DNA of 64,000 nt from Massilia psychrophila. GTDB lineage: Bacteria; Pseudomonadota; Gammaproteobacteria; Burkholderiales; Burkholderiaceae_D. Of this stretch, positions 1 through 8,563 are shown in pieces. The position numbers were made by a program, and so were the translations under genes. The notes below the pieces were generated by a model, which had not been told where the DNA came from, ran no database searches, and worked only from the letters and a program-made list of their open reading frames with translations. Every line of letters starts with the position of its first letter. The stretch's first letter is position 1. The stretch covers positions 1 to 64,000 of the forward strand of contig NZ_PDOB01000015.1 in assembly GCF_002760665.1 (NCBI RefSeq), read 5' to 3'.

Positions 1-157
1 TGCCGCCAATGCTGCCCCGGAAGGTGGTGCGCCCGCCACCGGGCCGGCTGCGGCCCCTGCGGCGGCGCCCCCCGCAGCCGCCGCCGGCGGTAGCACGCCT
101 GCCAGCGCCAAGCCGGCTGCCCCGACCGGCGGCAGTACCACTAACAGCACCACTTGA
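1..157 (+). CDS. C-terminal tail of an FmdB-type zinc-ribbon protein (partial)
   Basis: An open frame enters from the left edge and ends in TGA at 155-157. The visible 51 residues are almost only Ala, Pro, Gly, Ser and Thr, a low-complexity tail. In Burkholderiales the gene directly before the DUF502/aspS pair usually encodes a small FmdB-family protein whose N-terminal CxxC zinc ribbon is followed by such a tail. The zinc ribbon itself would lie outside the window, so the call rests on position and composition only. Confidence 0.55.
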   Translation, partial: AANAAPEGGAPATGPAAAPAAAPPAAAAGGSTPASAKPAAPTGGSTTNSTT

Positions 158-205
158 AGCGAACCGGCTGCAGGCCGGTTCGCCTGACAACCACCTGAGA
201 AATCA

Positions 206-868
206 ATGCGTAAATATTTCATTACCGGATTACTGATTCTGGTTCCGCTCGCCATCACGGCCTGGGTCCTGAACCTGGTAATCAGCACAATGGATCAGTC
301 GCTGTTGATCGTTCCTGAGCGCTGGCAGCCGCGCACCCTGATCGGCTTCGACATTCCCGGCCTTGGCACCATCCTGACGATCGCCATCGTGTTCCTCACC
401 GGCCTGCTGACCAACAACCTGGTCGGCAACTACGTCGTCCGGCTGTGGGAGCGCCTGCTGCACCGCATTCCCGTGGTCAGCTCGCTCTACGGCAGCGTCA
501 AGCAGGTGTCCGACACCTTGTTTTCGTCGTCCGGCAACGCCTTCCGCAAGGCAGTGCTACTGCCTTACCCGCACGCCAACTCGTACACCATCGGCTTTCT
601 GACCGGGGTGCCCGGCGGCGACGTCCAGAACCACCTGTCCGGCGACTACGTCAGCGTGTACGTGCCGACCACCCCGAACCCGACCTCGGGCTTCTTCCTG
701 ATGATGGAGCGCAGCCGGATCGTCGAACTGGACATGTCGGTCGACGCCGCCCTTAAATACATCGTCTCGATGGGCGTCGTCGCTCCCGAGACGCCGGCCA
801 AACGAGCCGGGTCGACACCGGCGCCGGCGCCGGCGCCCAACGAATTAACCAACCTGGATCGAGAATAA
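206..868 (+). CDS. DUF502 family inner-membrane protein
   Basis: A 220-residue protein starting with Met-Arg-Lys and a hydrophobic segment (about residues 5-27), with a second membrane span at about 52-75, then a soluble domain containing [14 protein letters not shown], typical of DUF502 proteins. The C-terminus (from about 195) is a Pro/Ala linker that varies in the family. The molecular function is unknown. It lies one base before aspS (stop at 868, aspS start at 870), so the two are probably co-transcribed, and this order is common in betaproteobacteria. Confidence 0.9.
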   Translation: MRKYFITGLLILVPLAITAWVLNLVISTMDQSLLIVPERWQPRTLIGFDIPGLGTILTIAIVFLTGLLTNNLVGNYVVRLWERLLHRIPVVSSLYGSVKQVSDTLFSSSGNAFRKAVLLPYPHANSYTIGFLTGVPGGDVQNHLSGDYVSVYVPTTPNPTSGFFLMMERSRIVELDMSVDAALKYIVSMGVVAPETPAKRAGSTPAPAPAPNELTNLDRE

Positions 869-869
869 T

Positions 870-2675
870 ATGTCCACCATGCGTACTCACTATTGCGGCC
901 TCGTCACTGAAGAAATGCTGGGCCAAACCGTCAGCCTGTGCGGCTGGGTGCATCGGCGCCGCGACCACGGCGGCGTCATCTTCATCGACCTGCGCGACCG
1001 CGAAGGCCTGGTGCAGATCGTCTGCCATCCGGACAGTGCCGACGTTTTCAAGGCGTCCGAGGCGGTCCGCAACGAGTACTGCCTGCGCATTACCGGCGTC
1101 GTCACCAACCGCCTGGAGGGTACCGTCAACAGCAACCTCAAGTCCGGCAAAATCGAAATCACCGCGTCGAACGTGGAAGTGCTGAACGCCTCGGTCGCCG
1201 TGCCGTTCCAGTTAGATGACGACAACCTGTCCGAGACCACCCGCCTGACCCACCGCGTGCTCGACCTGCGCCGCCCGCAGATGCAAAACAACCTGCGCCT
1301 GCGTTACAAGGTGACGATGGAAGTGCGAAAATACCTCGACGCGCTCGGCTTCATCGACATCGAAACACCGATGCTGACCAAGTCCACGCCCGAAGGTGCG
1401 CGCGACTACCTGGTGCCGTCGCGCGTCAACGCCGGCAAGTTCTTCGCGCTGCCGCAGTCGCCGCAGCTGTTCAAGCAGCTGCTGATGGTGGCCAACTTCG
1501 ACCGCTACTACCAGATTACCAAGTGCTTCCGCGACGAAGACCTGCGCGCCGACCGCCAGCCGGAATTTACCCAGATCGACTGCGAGACGTCGTTCCTGTC
1601 CGAGCAGGAAATCCGCGACCTGTTCGAGGACATGATCCGCGTCGTCTTCAAGAACACGCTCGACATCGACCTGCCGAACCCGTTCCCTGTCATGGACTAC
1701 TACGCCGCGATGGGCCTGTATGGCTCGGACAAGCCGGACATGCGCGTGAAGCTGGAATTTACCGACCTGACGGCGGTGATGAAGGACGTTGACTTCAAAG
1801 TCTTCGCCGGCGCCGCCAACATGGACGGCGGGCGCGTGGTCGGCCTGCGCGTACCGCAGGGCGGCAGCATGCCGCGCTCGGAAATCGATGCCTACACCCA
1901 GTTCGTCGGCATCTACGGCGCCCGCGGCCTGGCCTACATCAAGGTCAACGAAGCGGCCAAGGGCCGTGACGGCCTGCAGTCGCCGATCGTCAAGAACCTG
2001 CATGACGCGGCGCTGGCCCAGGTCATCGCGCTGACCGGCGCCCAGGACGGCGACCTGATTTTCTTCGGCGCCGACAAGGCCAAGGTCGTCAACGACGCCA
2101 TCGGCGCCTTGCGCGTGAAAATCGGCCATTCGGATTTCGGCAAGAAGGCCGGGCTGTTCGACGACGTTTGGAAACCACTGTGGGTGATCGACTTCCCGAT
2201 GTTCGAGCACGATGAAGAGTCGGGCCGCTGGAACGCCACCCACCATCCGTTCACGGCGCCGAAAGACGGCCACGAAGACATGCTCGAGACCGACCCGGGC
2301 GCGTGCATCTCGAAAGCCTACGACATGGTGCTCAACGGCTGGGAACTGGGCGGCGGTTCGATCCGTATCCACCGCGAAGAAGTGCAAAGCAAGGTATTTC
2401 GCGCACTGAAGATCGACGCCGAAGAAGCGCAATTGAAGTTCGGCTTCCTGCTCGACGCGCTGCAGTACGGCGCGCCGCCGCACGGCGGCCTGGCGTTCGG
2501 CCTGGACCGCATCGTCACGATGATGACCGGTTCCGACTCGATCCGCGACGTCATCGCCTTCCCGAAAACCCAGCGCGCCCAGTGCCTGCTGACCAACGCG
2601 CCGTCCGAAGTGGACGAGAAGCAGTTGAAAGAGCTGCACATCCGTTTGCGTAACGCAGAGCCGAAGGTGGCATAA
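870..2675 (+). CDS. aspS: aspartate--tRNA ligase
   Basis: A 601-residue class II aminoacyl-tRNA synthetase that charges tRNA with aspartate in the cytoplasm. An N-terminal OB-fold anticodon-binding domain (about 15-110) holds [11 protein letters not shown]. The catalytic core has motif 2 ([18 protein letters not shown]) and motif 3 ([10 protein letters not shown] near the C-terminus), and the bacterial GAD insertion lies between them. The length is normal for bacterial AspRS. The His in the RDHGG stretch (residue 33) matches the His seen in non-discriminating AspRS enzymes, which also make Asp-tRNA(Asn) for the GatCAB route; that is an inference from one residue. A strong terminator follows at 2698-2750. 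Confidence 0.98.
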   Translation: MSTMRTHYCGLVTEEMLGQTVSLCGWVHRRRDHGGVIFIDLRDREGLVQIVCHPDSADVFKASEAVRNEYCLRITGVVTNRLEGTVNSNLKSGKIEITASNVEVLNASVAVPFQLDDDNLSETTRLTHRVLDLRRPQMQNNLRLRYKVTMEVRKYLDALGFIDIETPMLTKSTPEGARDYLVPSRVNAGKFFALPQSPQLFKQLLMVANFDRYYQITKCFRDEDLRADRQPEFTQIDCETSFLSEQEIRDLFEDMIRVVFKNTLDIDLPNPFPVMDYYAAMGLYGSDKPDMRVKLEFTDLTAVMKDVDFKVFAGAANMDGGRVVGLRVPQGGSMPRSEIDAYTQFVGIYGARGLAYIKVNEAAKGRDGLQSPIVKNLHDAALAQVIALTGAQDGDLIFFGADKAKVVNDAIGALRVKIGHSDFGKKAGLFDDVWKPLWVIDFPMFEHDEESGRWNATHHPFTAPKDGHEDMLETDPGACISKAYDMVLNGWELGGGSIRIHREEVQSKVFRALKIDAEEAQLKFGFLLDALQYGAPPHGGLAFGLDRIVTMMTGSDSIRDVIAFPKTQRAQCLLTNAPSEVDEKQLKELHIRLRNAEPKVA

Positions 2676-2697
2676 CACCTGCGGCGCGGGACAATCA

Positions 2698-2750
2698 GGG
2701 GCCAGGCTTTTTTTCGCGCGTTGTGCGAAAATCAGACTGGCCCTTTTTTT
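2698..2750 (+). terminator. Rho-independent terminator after aspS
   Basis: GGGCCAG (2699-2705) pairs with CTGGCCC (2737-2743), with a second nested stem TTTTCGC/GCGAAAA between them, and seven T residues follow at 2744-2750. It begins 23 bases after the aspS stop codon. Confidence 0.85.
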
Positions 2751-2788
2751 GGGGGGGCTGTGTGAACGCTAGCCGTTGACTCATGCGC

Positions 2789-2897
2789 CGTCGTCTTCGC
2801 GAATGCAGGGACCCAAGTTGCGCGAAGACCGTTGGCTCGCCTCGGTAGCCACGGATGATGCGCATGAATGGGGTCCCCCGCGTTCGCGAGGACGACG
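2789..2897. repeat. long inverted repeat of the dispersed REP-like family
   Basis: The left arm begins CGTCGTCTTCGCGAATGC and runs into GGGACCCAA. The right arm reads GGGTCCCCCGCGTTCGCGAG and then GACGACG, its imperfect reverse complement. The same arms recur at 48162-48455. The repeat sits between the aspS terminator and nudB and explains why the frame of nudB appears open upstream of its true start. Confidence 0.75.
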
Positions 2898-2934
2898 CAG
2901 ACCGATATCTTTTTTTACGAACCTGGTCGCCAAC

Positions 2935-3384
2935 GTGCCCCACAAAATCCCCGAATCCGTACTGGTCGTCATCCACACTCCTGACCTTCAGGTGCTGCTT
3001 ATCGAGCGCGCCGACAAGCCGGGCTTCTGGCAATCGGTCACCGGTTCGCTCGATGCGCCCGACGAGCCCTTGTCGAATGCGGCGGTGCGCGAACTGTTCG
3101 AAGAAACCGGCATCGTCGCCGGCGGCGCCACCATTGTGCTGCGCGACTGGCAGCTGTCCAACGTCTACGAAATTTATCCGCTCTGGCGCCACCGCTACGC
3201 CCCTGGCGTCAGCCACAACACCGAGCACGTGTTCAGCGTCTGCGTGCCGATTGATACCGTCATCACCCTCAGTCCCCGCGAGCACGTAAATTATGCCTGG
3301 CTGCCCCGGGTCGAGGCGGCCGACCGCTGTTTTTCGTCGTCCAACGCGGAAGCGATCCTGCAGCTAAAACGCCATCTGGGCTAG
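2935..3384 (+). CDS. nudB: Nudix hydrolase, dihydroneopterin triphosphate diphosphatase type
   Basis: From a GTG at 2935 this gives 149 residues, the usual NudB length. The Nudix box is present: GSLDAPDEPLSNAAVRELFEE continues into TGI, fitting Gx5Ex7REUxEExGU except that the Gx5E spacing holds Asp/Glu variants. The family removes pyrophosphate from dihydroneopterin triphosphate in folate synthesis. The frame stays open back to 2776, but that stretch is an intergenic palindromic repeat, so the GTG before PHKIPESVLVV is preferred. The neighbours aspS, an endonuclease/phosphatase-fold gene and clsB form the usual betaproteobacterial order. The exact substrate is inferred from family and context. 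Confidence 0.85.
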   Translation: MPHKIPESVLVVIHTPDLQVLLIERADKPGFWQSVTGSLDAPDEPLSNAAVRELFEETGIVAGGATIVLRDWQLSNVYEIYPLWRHRYAPGVSHNTEHVFSVCVPIDTVITLSPREHVNYAWLPRVEAADRCFSSSNAEAILQLKRHLG

Positions 3385-3527
3385 TTCCACAAATCTTCTT
3401 TTTTGAAACTACCGTCTGAAGCTCCGCGCATCAAGACAATTTCAGGGGCGGTCGTGGATGCAGGGCGGGCAGCGCACGATAGACGTGCTTGCTAAAAAAC
3501 ATCGTCGGATACGGTTAAAATGTTCTC

Positions 3528-4340
3528 ATGAAACTTCGTGTCGCAACCTATAACATCCACAAAGGCGTGTCGTCGATTGGCAGCCGGCCACGCGTTCTCG
3601 CGTTAAAAAGGGCCATCTCCCTGTTCGAGGCCGACGTCGTGTTCTTGCAGGAAGTGCAGGGCAAGCACGAGAAGTTTTCCGCCAAGTTCGGCGAGGAAAG
3701 CAACGGCAAGCGGCATTGGCCAGTAGCGGCCCAGCACGAGTATTTCGCTGGAGAATCCCATCATTCGGCTTACGGCATGAATGCGGTGTACGACCACGGC
3801 CACCACGGCAACGCGTTGTTGAGCGCGTTCCCGATCGGCGACCAGCGCAACCACGACATTTCCGATCACGCGTACGAACAGCGCGGCATCCTGCATTGCG
3901 TCCTCGAAACGCCAAACGGGCCAGTCCACTGCTACGTTGTCCATCTCGGCCTGTTCGAATCGGGCCGGGGGCGCCAGACCACGGCGCTGATCGAGGCGGT
4001 GATGGCGTCGGCGCCGAACGGCGAGCCGGTGATCATCGCCGGCGACTTCAACGACTGGCGCAATACCCTCAGCGCCAAGCTGCGCGACAAACTCGGCGTG
4101 GTTGAGGTATTTGACGAGCAGGGCTCCGGCACGGGGTTTGGCACACGGGTGCGCAACCTGATCGGCGGCGTCCAGCCGGTGCGTCCGGCGCGCACTTTCC
4201 CGGCCATGCTGCCGTGGTTTCGCCTCGACCGGATTTACGTGCGCGGCTTTAAGGTTGACACGGCCGAGGTATTGCATGGTAGCTTGTGGGCGAAACTGTC
4301 GGATCACGCGCCGATCGTCGCCACCCTCAAGCTGTCCTGA
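3528..4340 (+). CDS. endonuclease/exonuclease/phosphatase family protein
   Basis: A 270-residue protein beginning MKLRVATYNIHKGV, which carries the Asn-x-His pattern of the metal-dependent phosphodiesterase fold (DNase I / exonuclease III type). Further motifs are FLQEVQ (metal-binding Glu), GDFNDW and the C-terminal SDHAPIVATL with the catalytic Asp-His pair. There is no signal peptide. It stands directly before clsB (27 bases), a linkage common in betaproteobacteria that suggests a role in envelope or phospholipid metabolism; the substrate cannot be read from the sequence. Confidence 0.9.
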   Translation: MKLRVATYNIHKGVSSIGSRPRVLALKRAISLFEADVVFLQEVQGKHEKFSAKFGEESNGKRHWPVAAQHEYFAGESHHSAYGMNAVYDHGHHGNALLSAFPIGDQRNHDISDHAYEQRGILHCVLETPNGPVHCYVVHLGLFESGRGRQTTALIEAVMASAPNGEPVIIAGDFNDWRNTLSAKLRDKLGVVEVFDEQGSGTGFGTRVRNLIGGVQPVRPARTFPAMLPWFRLDRIYVRGFKVDTAEVLHGSLWAKLSDHAPIVATLKLS

Positions 4341-4366
4341 GGCTACCGCAACTTTTTTACTTGCCT

Positions 4367-5527
4367 ATGCATTCGGTAAATTATGTCGGACATAATCAGG
4401 TCGGCCTGCTGGAGTCCGGCCAGGCCTTGTTCCCGGCGATGATCGCCGCCATCGACGGCGCCCGTCAGGATATCCATTTCGAAACCTACATCTTCGGCGC
4501 CGACGCCACCGGCCTGTCGGTACGGGCGGCGCTGGTGCGCGCCGCCGGGCGCGGCGTCAAGGTGCGGGTGGTGACCGACTGGTTCGGCACCGGCCGCAGG
4601 CAGGCAAAACTGCTCGGCCAGGCGTTTGCCGAAGCCGGCGTGTTTTACCGCGCGTTCAACCCCTGGTTCAGGCGCGGCGTCACCCGCACCCATCGCAAGA
4701 TCGTCGTGGTCGACCGCAAAGTCGCCTTTGTGGGCGGCATCAATATCAACGACGACATGCTGCGCGATTACAGGCCGCACGAACCGCTGCCGGCGCCGCG
4801 CTGGGATTTCGCGGTGCAGGTGAACGGCCCGCTGGTGGCGCAAATCCACCGCGAGACGCAGGCGCAATGGGCGCGGGTCGGCCACCTCGGTTTTGTGAGG
4901 CGGCTCAGCCTGCTGCGCGAGATGCGCGAGCGCCCGTTGCCTGCTGGCCTGGCGCCGATGCAGGCCGGGTTCGTGGTGCGCGACAACCTGCGCAACCGCC
5001 GCACGATCCAGCGCGCCTATCTGCACGCGCTTGGCCGCGCGCGCCACAGCGTGCTGCTGGCCAATCCCTACTTTGCGCCGGGCCGCAAGTTCCGCGAGGC
5101 GCTGTCGCATGCGGCCCAGCGCGGGGTCGAGGTCAGGCTGTTGATCGGCGTTGGCGAATTCTGGCTGCAGGACATGGTGGCCCGCTCGTTCTATCCGAAG
5201 CTGCTCGACTGCGGCGTGCAGATCATCGAGTACCGCAAGACGCAATTGCATGCGAAGGTGGCCGTGATCGACGAGGACTGGTCGACGGTCGGCTCGAGCA
5301 ATTGCGACGGCCTGTCGCTGTTTTTGAACCAGGAAGCAAACGTCGTCGTCAAGGACGCGCAATTTGCGCGCACCATGCGCGCCCACATCGAACGCGGCAT
5401 GGCCGACGGCGTGGCGATCCATGCCGACCATTTCGCCCACGTCGGCCGCTTCAGGCGCCTGGGCTACGGAGCGGCGTATTTCCTATACCGGGTTACCATG
5501 CGCATTTTCACCATCGGTTACGCCTGA
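4367..5527 (+). CDS. clsB: cardiolipin synthase ClsB
   Basis: A phospholipase D superfamily protein of 386 residues with two HKD motifs: HRKIVVVDRKVAFVGGIN around residue 110 and HAKVAVIDEDWSTVGSSN around 295. ClsB proteins join phosphatidyl units to make cardiolipin at the inner membrane. The start at ATG 4367 (MHSVNYVG) is preferred to the longer frame from 4286, which would overlap the preceding gene by 55 bases. The C-terminus (RRLGYGAAYFLYRVTMRIF) is amphipathic and probably membrane-associated. Confidence 0.92.
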   Translation: MHSVNYVGHNQVGLLESGQALFPAMIAAIDGARQDIHFETYIFGADATGLSVRAALVRAAGRGVKVRVVTDWFGTGRRQAKLLGQAFAEAGVFYRAFNPWFRRGVTRTHRKIVVVDRKVAFVGGININDDMLRDYRPHEPLPAPRWDFAVQVNGPLVAQIHRETQAQWARVGHLGFVRRLSLLREMRERPLPAGLAPMQAGFVVRDNLRNRRTIQRAYLHALGRARHSVLLANPYFAPGRKFREALSHAAQRGVEVRLLIGVGEFWLQDMVARSFYPKLLDCGVQIIEYRKTQLHAKVAVIDEDWSTVGSSNCDGLSLFLNQEANVVVKDAQFARTMRAHIERGMADGVAIHADHFAHVGRFRRLGYGAAYFLYRVTMRIFTIGYA

Positions 5528-5536
5528 CGAGACATT

Positions 5537-5911
5537 ATGGACAACGTACGCATCGACAAGTGGCTGTGGGCCGCCCGTTTTTTCAAAACCCGCTCGCTGG
5601 CGACCGACGCCGTCGACAACGGCAAGGTTCGCCTCGGCGGCGAACGCATCAAGCCGGCGCGCGCCGTCAAGGCTGGCGACCTGCTGGCGATCGACAACGG
5701 CGCCGAGAACTGGGAAGTGGCGGTCATCGGAATTTCGGACAAGCGCGGCGCCGCGCCGGTGGCGCGCCTGCTGTATGCCGAGACCGAGGCGAGCATCGCC
5801 AGGCGCGCCAACGAGGCGGAGGGACGCAAACTGTACCGCGAGCCAGGCAGCATGATCAAGGGCCGCCCGAGCAAGCACGACCGCCGCGCCCTGAGCAAGG
5901 CCAGCGAATAG
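5537..5911 (+). CDS. S4-domain RNA-binding protein, Hsp15 family
   Basis: A 124-residue protein starting MDNVRIDKWLWAARFFKTRS, the classic Hsp15 opening, followed by the S4 RNA-binding fold (VRLGGERIKPARAVKAGD). The basic C-terminal tail (GRPSKHDRR) is typical. In E. coli the homologue HslR recycles blocked 50S ribosomal subunits carrying nascent peptide. It begins 10 bases after clsB, so co-transcription is possible. Confidence 0.9.
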   Translation: MDNVRIDKWLWAARFFKTRSLATDAVDNGKVRLGGERIKPARAVKAGDLLAIDNGAENWEVAVIGISDKRGAAPVARLLYAETEASIARRANEAEGRKLYREPGSMIKGRPSKHDRRALSKASE

Positions 5912-6042
5912 AACTTGAACTCTAAACTTCGTGTTTGACATTTGCCCGTGGCTGGATAATAGTACGAGCGTTCGGATTTTTCGCGCATGGCGCGGCGCCG
6001 TCAATCATATTGGGTAAGCTTATCAACACTTCAGTCAAATTC

Positions 6043-6636
6043 ATGCGCAAGGGCGAGCTCACCCGCGCTGCGATCCTCGATGTCGCGCTCGATCTGGCCA
6101 GCCGGAACGGGCTCGAAGGCCTGACGATTGGCTTGCTCGCTGACAAGATGAACATGAGCAAGTCAGGCGTGTTCGCCCACTTCGGCTCGCGCGAGGATTT
6201 GCAGCTCGAGGTGCTCAAGCTGTATCACCACCGCTTCGAGCAGGAGGTGTTTTTCCCCAGCGTGCAGGAAGCGCGCGGTATTGCCCGCCTGAAATCGATG
6301 TTTTCGCGCTGGATCAAGCGTGTCAGCGTCGAGATTGCCTCCGGCTGCATCTACATCAGCGGCGCCGTCGAGTACGACGACCGTCCCGGCCCGATCCGCG
6401 AAGAACTGGTGTCGATGGTGCGGGCCTGGCAAGGCGCGCTGCTGCGCTGCGTCCAGCAAGCCATCGAGATCGGCGACCTGAAGGCCGACACCGACGCCGA
6501 GCAGCTGGTCTACGAGATGTACGGCATGATCCTGGCGCTGCACCATGACGCGCGCTTTTTGCGCATGCCGGGCAGCGTCGACCGCGCCCGGGTCGGCTTC
6601 GAGCGCTTGATAGAGAATTACCAAAAATCCGCCTAA
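6043..6636 (+). CDS. TetR family transcriptional regulator, probably of fatty-acid oxidation
   Basis: From ATG 6043 this is 197 residues. The N-terminal helix-turn-helix (RAAILDVALDLASRNG and LADKMNMSKSGVFAHFGSRE) is a textbook TetR DNA-binding domain; the C-terminal ligand domain is of the type found with acyl-CoA genes. It lies 70 bases before and on the same strand as the acyl-CoA dehydrogenase operon, so it probably represses that operon and is released by an acyl-CoA. An in-frame extension upstream to 5935 lacks similarity and is left out. Confidence 0.88.
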   Translation: MRKGELTRAAILDVALDLASRNGLEGLTIGLLADKMNMSKSGVFAHFGSREDLQLEVLKLYHHRFEQEVFFPSVQEARGIARLKSMFSRWIKRVSVEIASGCIYISGAVEYDDRPGPIREELVSMVRAWQGALLRCVQQAIEIGDLKADTDAEQLVYEMYGMILALHHDARFLRMPGSVDRARVGFERLIENYQKSA

Positions 6637-6706
6637 GAAACAAGTCAGCTGAACTTGGCGCCAAGCCGGTTCAGCCACCATTATTACCTTCGCCAGGAGA
6701 ATCACC

Positions 6707-8497
6707 ATGGGTCAATACGTCGCGCCACTTCGGGACATGCAGTTCTTGCTGCACGAATTCCTCAACGTTTCGGAAGAGCTGAAACTGATGCCAAAGTTCG
6801 AGGATGTCGATGCCGACATCATCAACCAGGTACTGGAAGAGGGCGCCAAATTTACCCAGGAAGTGCTGTTCCCGCTGAACCACTCGGGCGACCGCGAAGG
6901 CTGCCATTACGACGCAGCGACCAAATCGGTGACGACGCCAAAAGGTTTTAAGGAAGCCTACAAGCAGTACGTCGCCGGCGGCTGGGCGGCGCTGGCGTGC
7001 GACCCGGAATACGGCGGCCAGGGCTTGCCGATCGTGCTCAATAATTCGTTCTATGAGATGCTCAATTCGTCCAACCAGGCCTGGTCGATGTATCCCGGCC
7101 TGTCGCACGGCGCCTACGAGTGCCTGAAGGAACACGGCACCGACGAGCAGAAAAAGACCTACCTGCCGAAACTGGTGTCGGGCGAATGGACCGGCACCAT
7201 GTGCCTGACCGAAGCGCACTGCGGCACCGACCTGGGCATGCTGCGCTCGAAAGCGCTGCCGCAGGACGACGGCTCGTGGCTGATCACCGGCTCGAAGATC
7301 TTCATTTCGGCCGGCGAGCACGACATGACCGACAACATCGTCCACCTGGTGCTGGCGCGCGTGCCCGGTGCGCCGGAAGGCTCGAAAGGCATCTCGCTGT
7401 TCCTGGTGCCGAAGTTCCTGCCAAACCTTGATGGCAGCATCGGCGAGCGCAATCCGATCACCTGCGGCGCGATTGAAGAGAAGATGGGCATCCACGGCAA
7501 TTCGACCTGCCAGATCAACCTCGACTCGGCGCGCGGCTGGATTATCGGCGAGCCCAACAAGGGCCTGAACGCCATGTTCGTGTTCATGAACGCGGCTCGC
7601 CTCGGCGTCGGCATGCAGTCGCTCGGCCTGACCGAAGTGGCCTACCAGAACGCGCTGGTATACGCCCGCGACCGCATCCAGATGCGCAGCCTGTCGGGCG
7701 TCAAAGCGCCCGACAAGGCGGCCGACCCGATCATCGTGCACCCGGACGTGCGGCGCATGCTGCTCACGGCCAAGGCTTACGCCGAAGGCGCGCGCGCTTT
7801 TTCGTCGTACGTCGCGCTGCAGATCGACCGCGAACTGCACCACCCGGACGCCGACGTGCGTAAGGAAGCGGCCGACGAAGTGGCGCTGCTCACGCCGGTA
7901 ATCAAGGCCTTCATTACCGACAACGCGTGGATCGCGACGTCGGAAGCGATGCAGGTCTACGGCGGCCACGGCTACATCGCCGAATGGGGCATGGAGCAGT
8001 ATGTGCGCGACGCCCGCATCAACATGATCTACGAAGGCACCAACACGATCCAGTCGCTCGACCTCTTGGGCCGCAAGGTCCTGATGGACAACGGCGCCAA
8101 GCTGCGCAAGTTCGGCGAAAAGATCAAGGCTTTTGTTGAAGAAAACGGCACCGATGAAGCGCTGTCGGAATTCATCACGCCGCTGGGCGACCTGGGCGAC
8201 AAGCTCACCAAGCTGACCATGGAAATCGGCATGAAGGCGTTCCAGAATCCGGACGAAGTGGGCGCCGCCGCCGTGCCTTACCTGCGCGTGCTGGGCCACC
8301 TGGTGTACTCGTACTTTTTTGCGCAGATGGCAAAAATCGCGTTGGAGAAGCAGGATTCGGGCGACAACTTTTACAAGGCCAAGCTGGCCACCGCGCGCTT
8401 TTATTTCGCCCGCCTGCAACCCGAGACCGCCATGCTGATCCGCCAGGCGCGGTCCGGCTCGGCCAACCTGCTGGCGCTCGACGCTGATTTGTTCTGA
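6707..8497 (+). CDS. acyl-CoA dehydrogenase (FadE-like, with C-terminal acyl-CoA DH domain)
   Basis: A 596-residue flavoprotein for the first step of beta-oxidation, the alpha-beta desaturation of acyl-CoA. The substrate-binding loop MCLTEAHCGTDLG and the C-terminal MIYEGTNTIQ, whose Glu is the catalytic base in this branch, are both present. The extra C-terminal segment after about residue 460 matches the longer class that acts on medium and long chains. A GGAGA-type ribosome site precedes ATG 6707. It is the first gene of a four-gene same-strand set. Confidence 0.95.
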   Translation: MGQYVAPLRDMQFLLHEFLNVSEELKLMPKFEDVDADIINQVLEEGAKFTQEVLFPLNHSGDREGCHYDAATKSVTTPKGFKEAYKQYVAGGWAALACDPEYGGQGLPIVLNNSFYEMLNSSNQAWSMYPGLSHGAYECLKEHGTDEQKKTYLPKLVSGEWTGTMCLTEAHCGTDLGMLRSKALPQDDGSWLITGSKIFISAGEHDMTDNIVHLVLARVPGAPEGSKGISLFLVPKFLPNLDGSIGERNPITCGAIEEKMGIHGNSTCQINLDSARGWIIGEPNKGLNAMFVFMNAARLGVGMQSLGLTEVAYQNALVYARDRIQMRSLSGVKAPDKAADPIIVHPDVRRMLLTAKAYAEGARAFSSYVALQIDRELHHPDADVRKEAADEVALLTPVIKAFITDNAWIATSEAMQVYGGHGYIAEWGMEQYVRDARINMIYEGTNTIQSLDLLGRKVLMDNGAKLRKFGEKIKAFVEENGTDEALSEFITPLGDLGDKLTKLTMEIGMKAFQNPDEVGAAAVPYLRVLGHLVYSYFFAQMAKIALEKQDSGDNFYKAKLATARFYFARLQPETAMLIRQARSGSANLLALDADLF

Positions 8498-8506
8498 TTA
8501 GTCCGC

Positions 8507-8528
8507 CGTCCCCGCGCAGGCGGGGACG
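8507..8528. repeat. REP-like hairpin between acyl-CoA dehydrogenase and the next gene
   Basis: CGTCCCCGC (8507-8515), loop GCAG, GCGGGGACG (8520-8528): a perfect 9-bp stem. It shares the GGGGAC/GTCCCC core with the dispersed repeats at 2789 and 48162. It lies in the 66-base gap of the operon and may also stabilise the upstream mRNA end. Confidence 0.75.
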
Positions 8529-8563
8529 ACGATGCAAGCGATATCGAAATTAAAAGGAAAATC

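Noticed and set aside
1212-2678. 488-codon open frame antisense to aspS
   Set aside because: It is a codon-bias shadow of a clear essential gene; the translation has no recognisable domain and is rich in Val, Arg and Gln as is typical for antisense frames of high-GC genes.
2776-2934. in-frame N-terminal extension of NudB
   Set aside because: The extension is made of an intergenic palindromic repeat found elsewhere in the window, and the family protein begins near the GTG at 2935.
6671-8419. 582-codon open frame antisense to the acyl-CoA dehydrogenase
   Set aside because: It lies entirely opposite a well-supported gene and shows no family motif or ribosome site.
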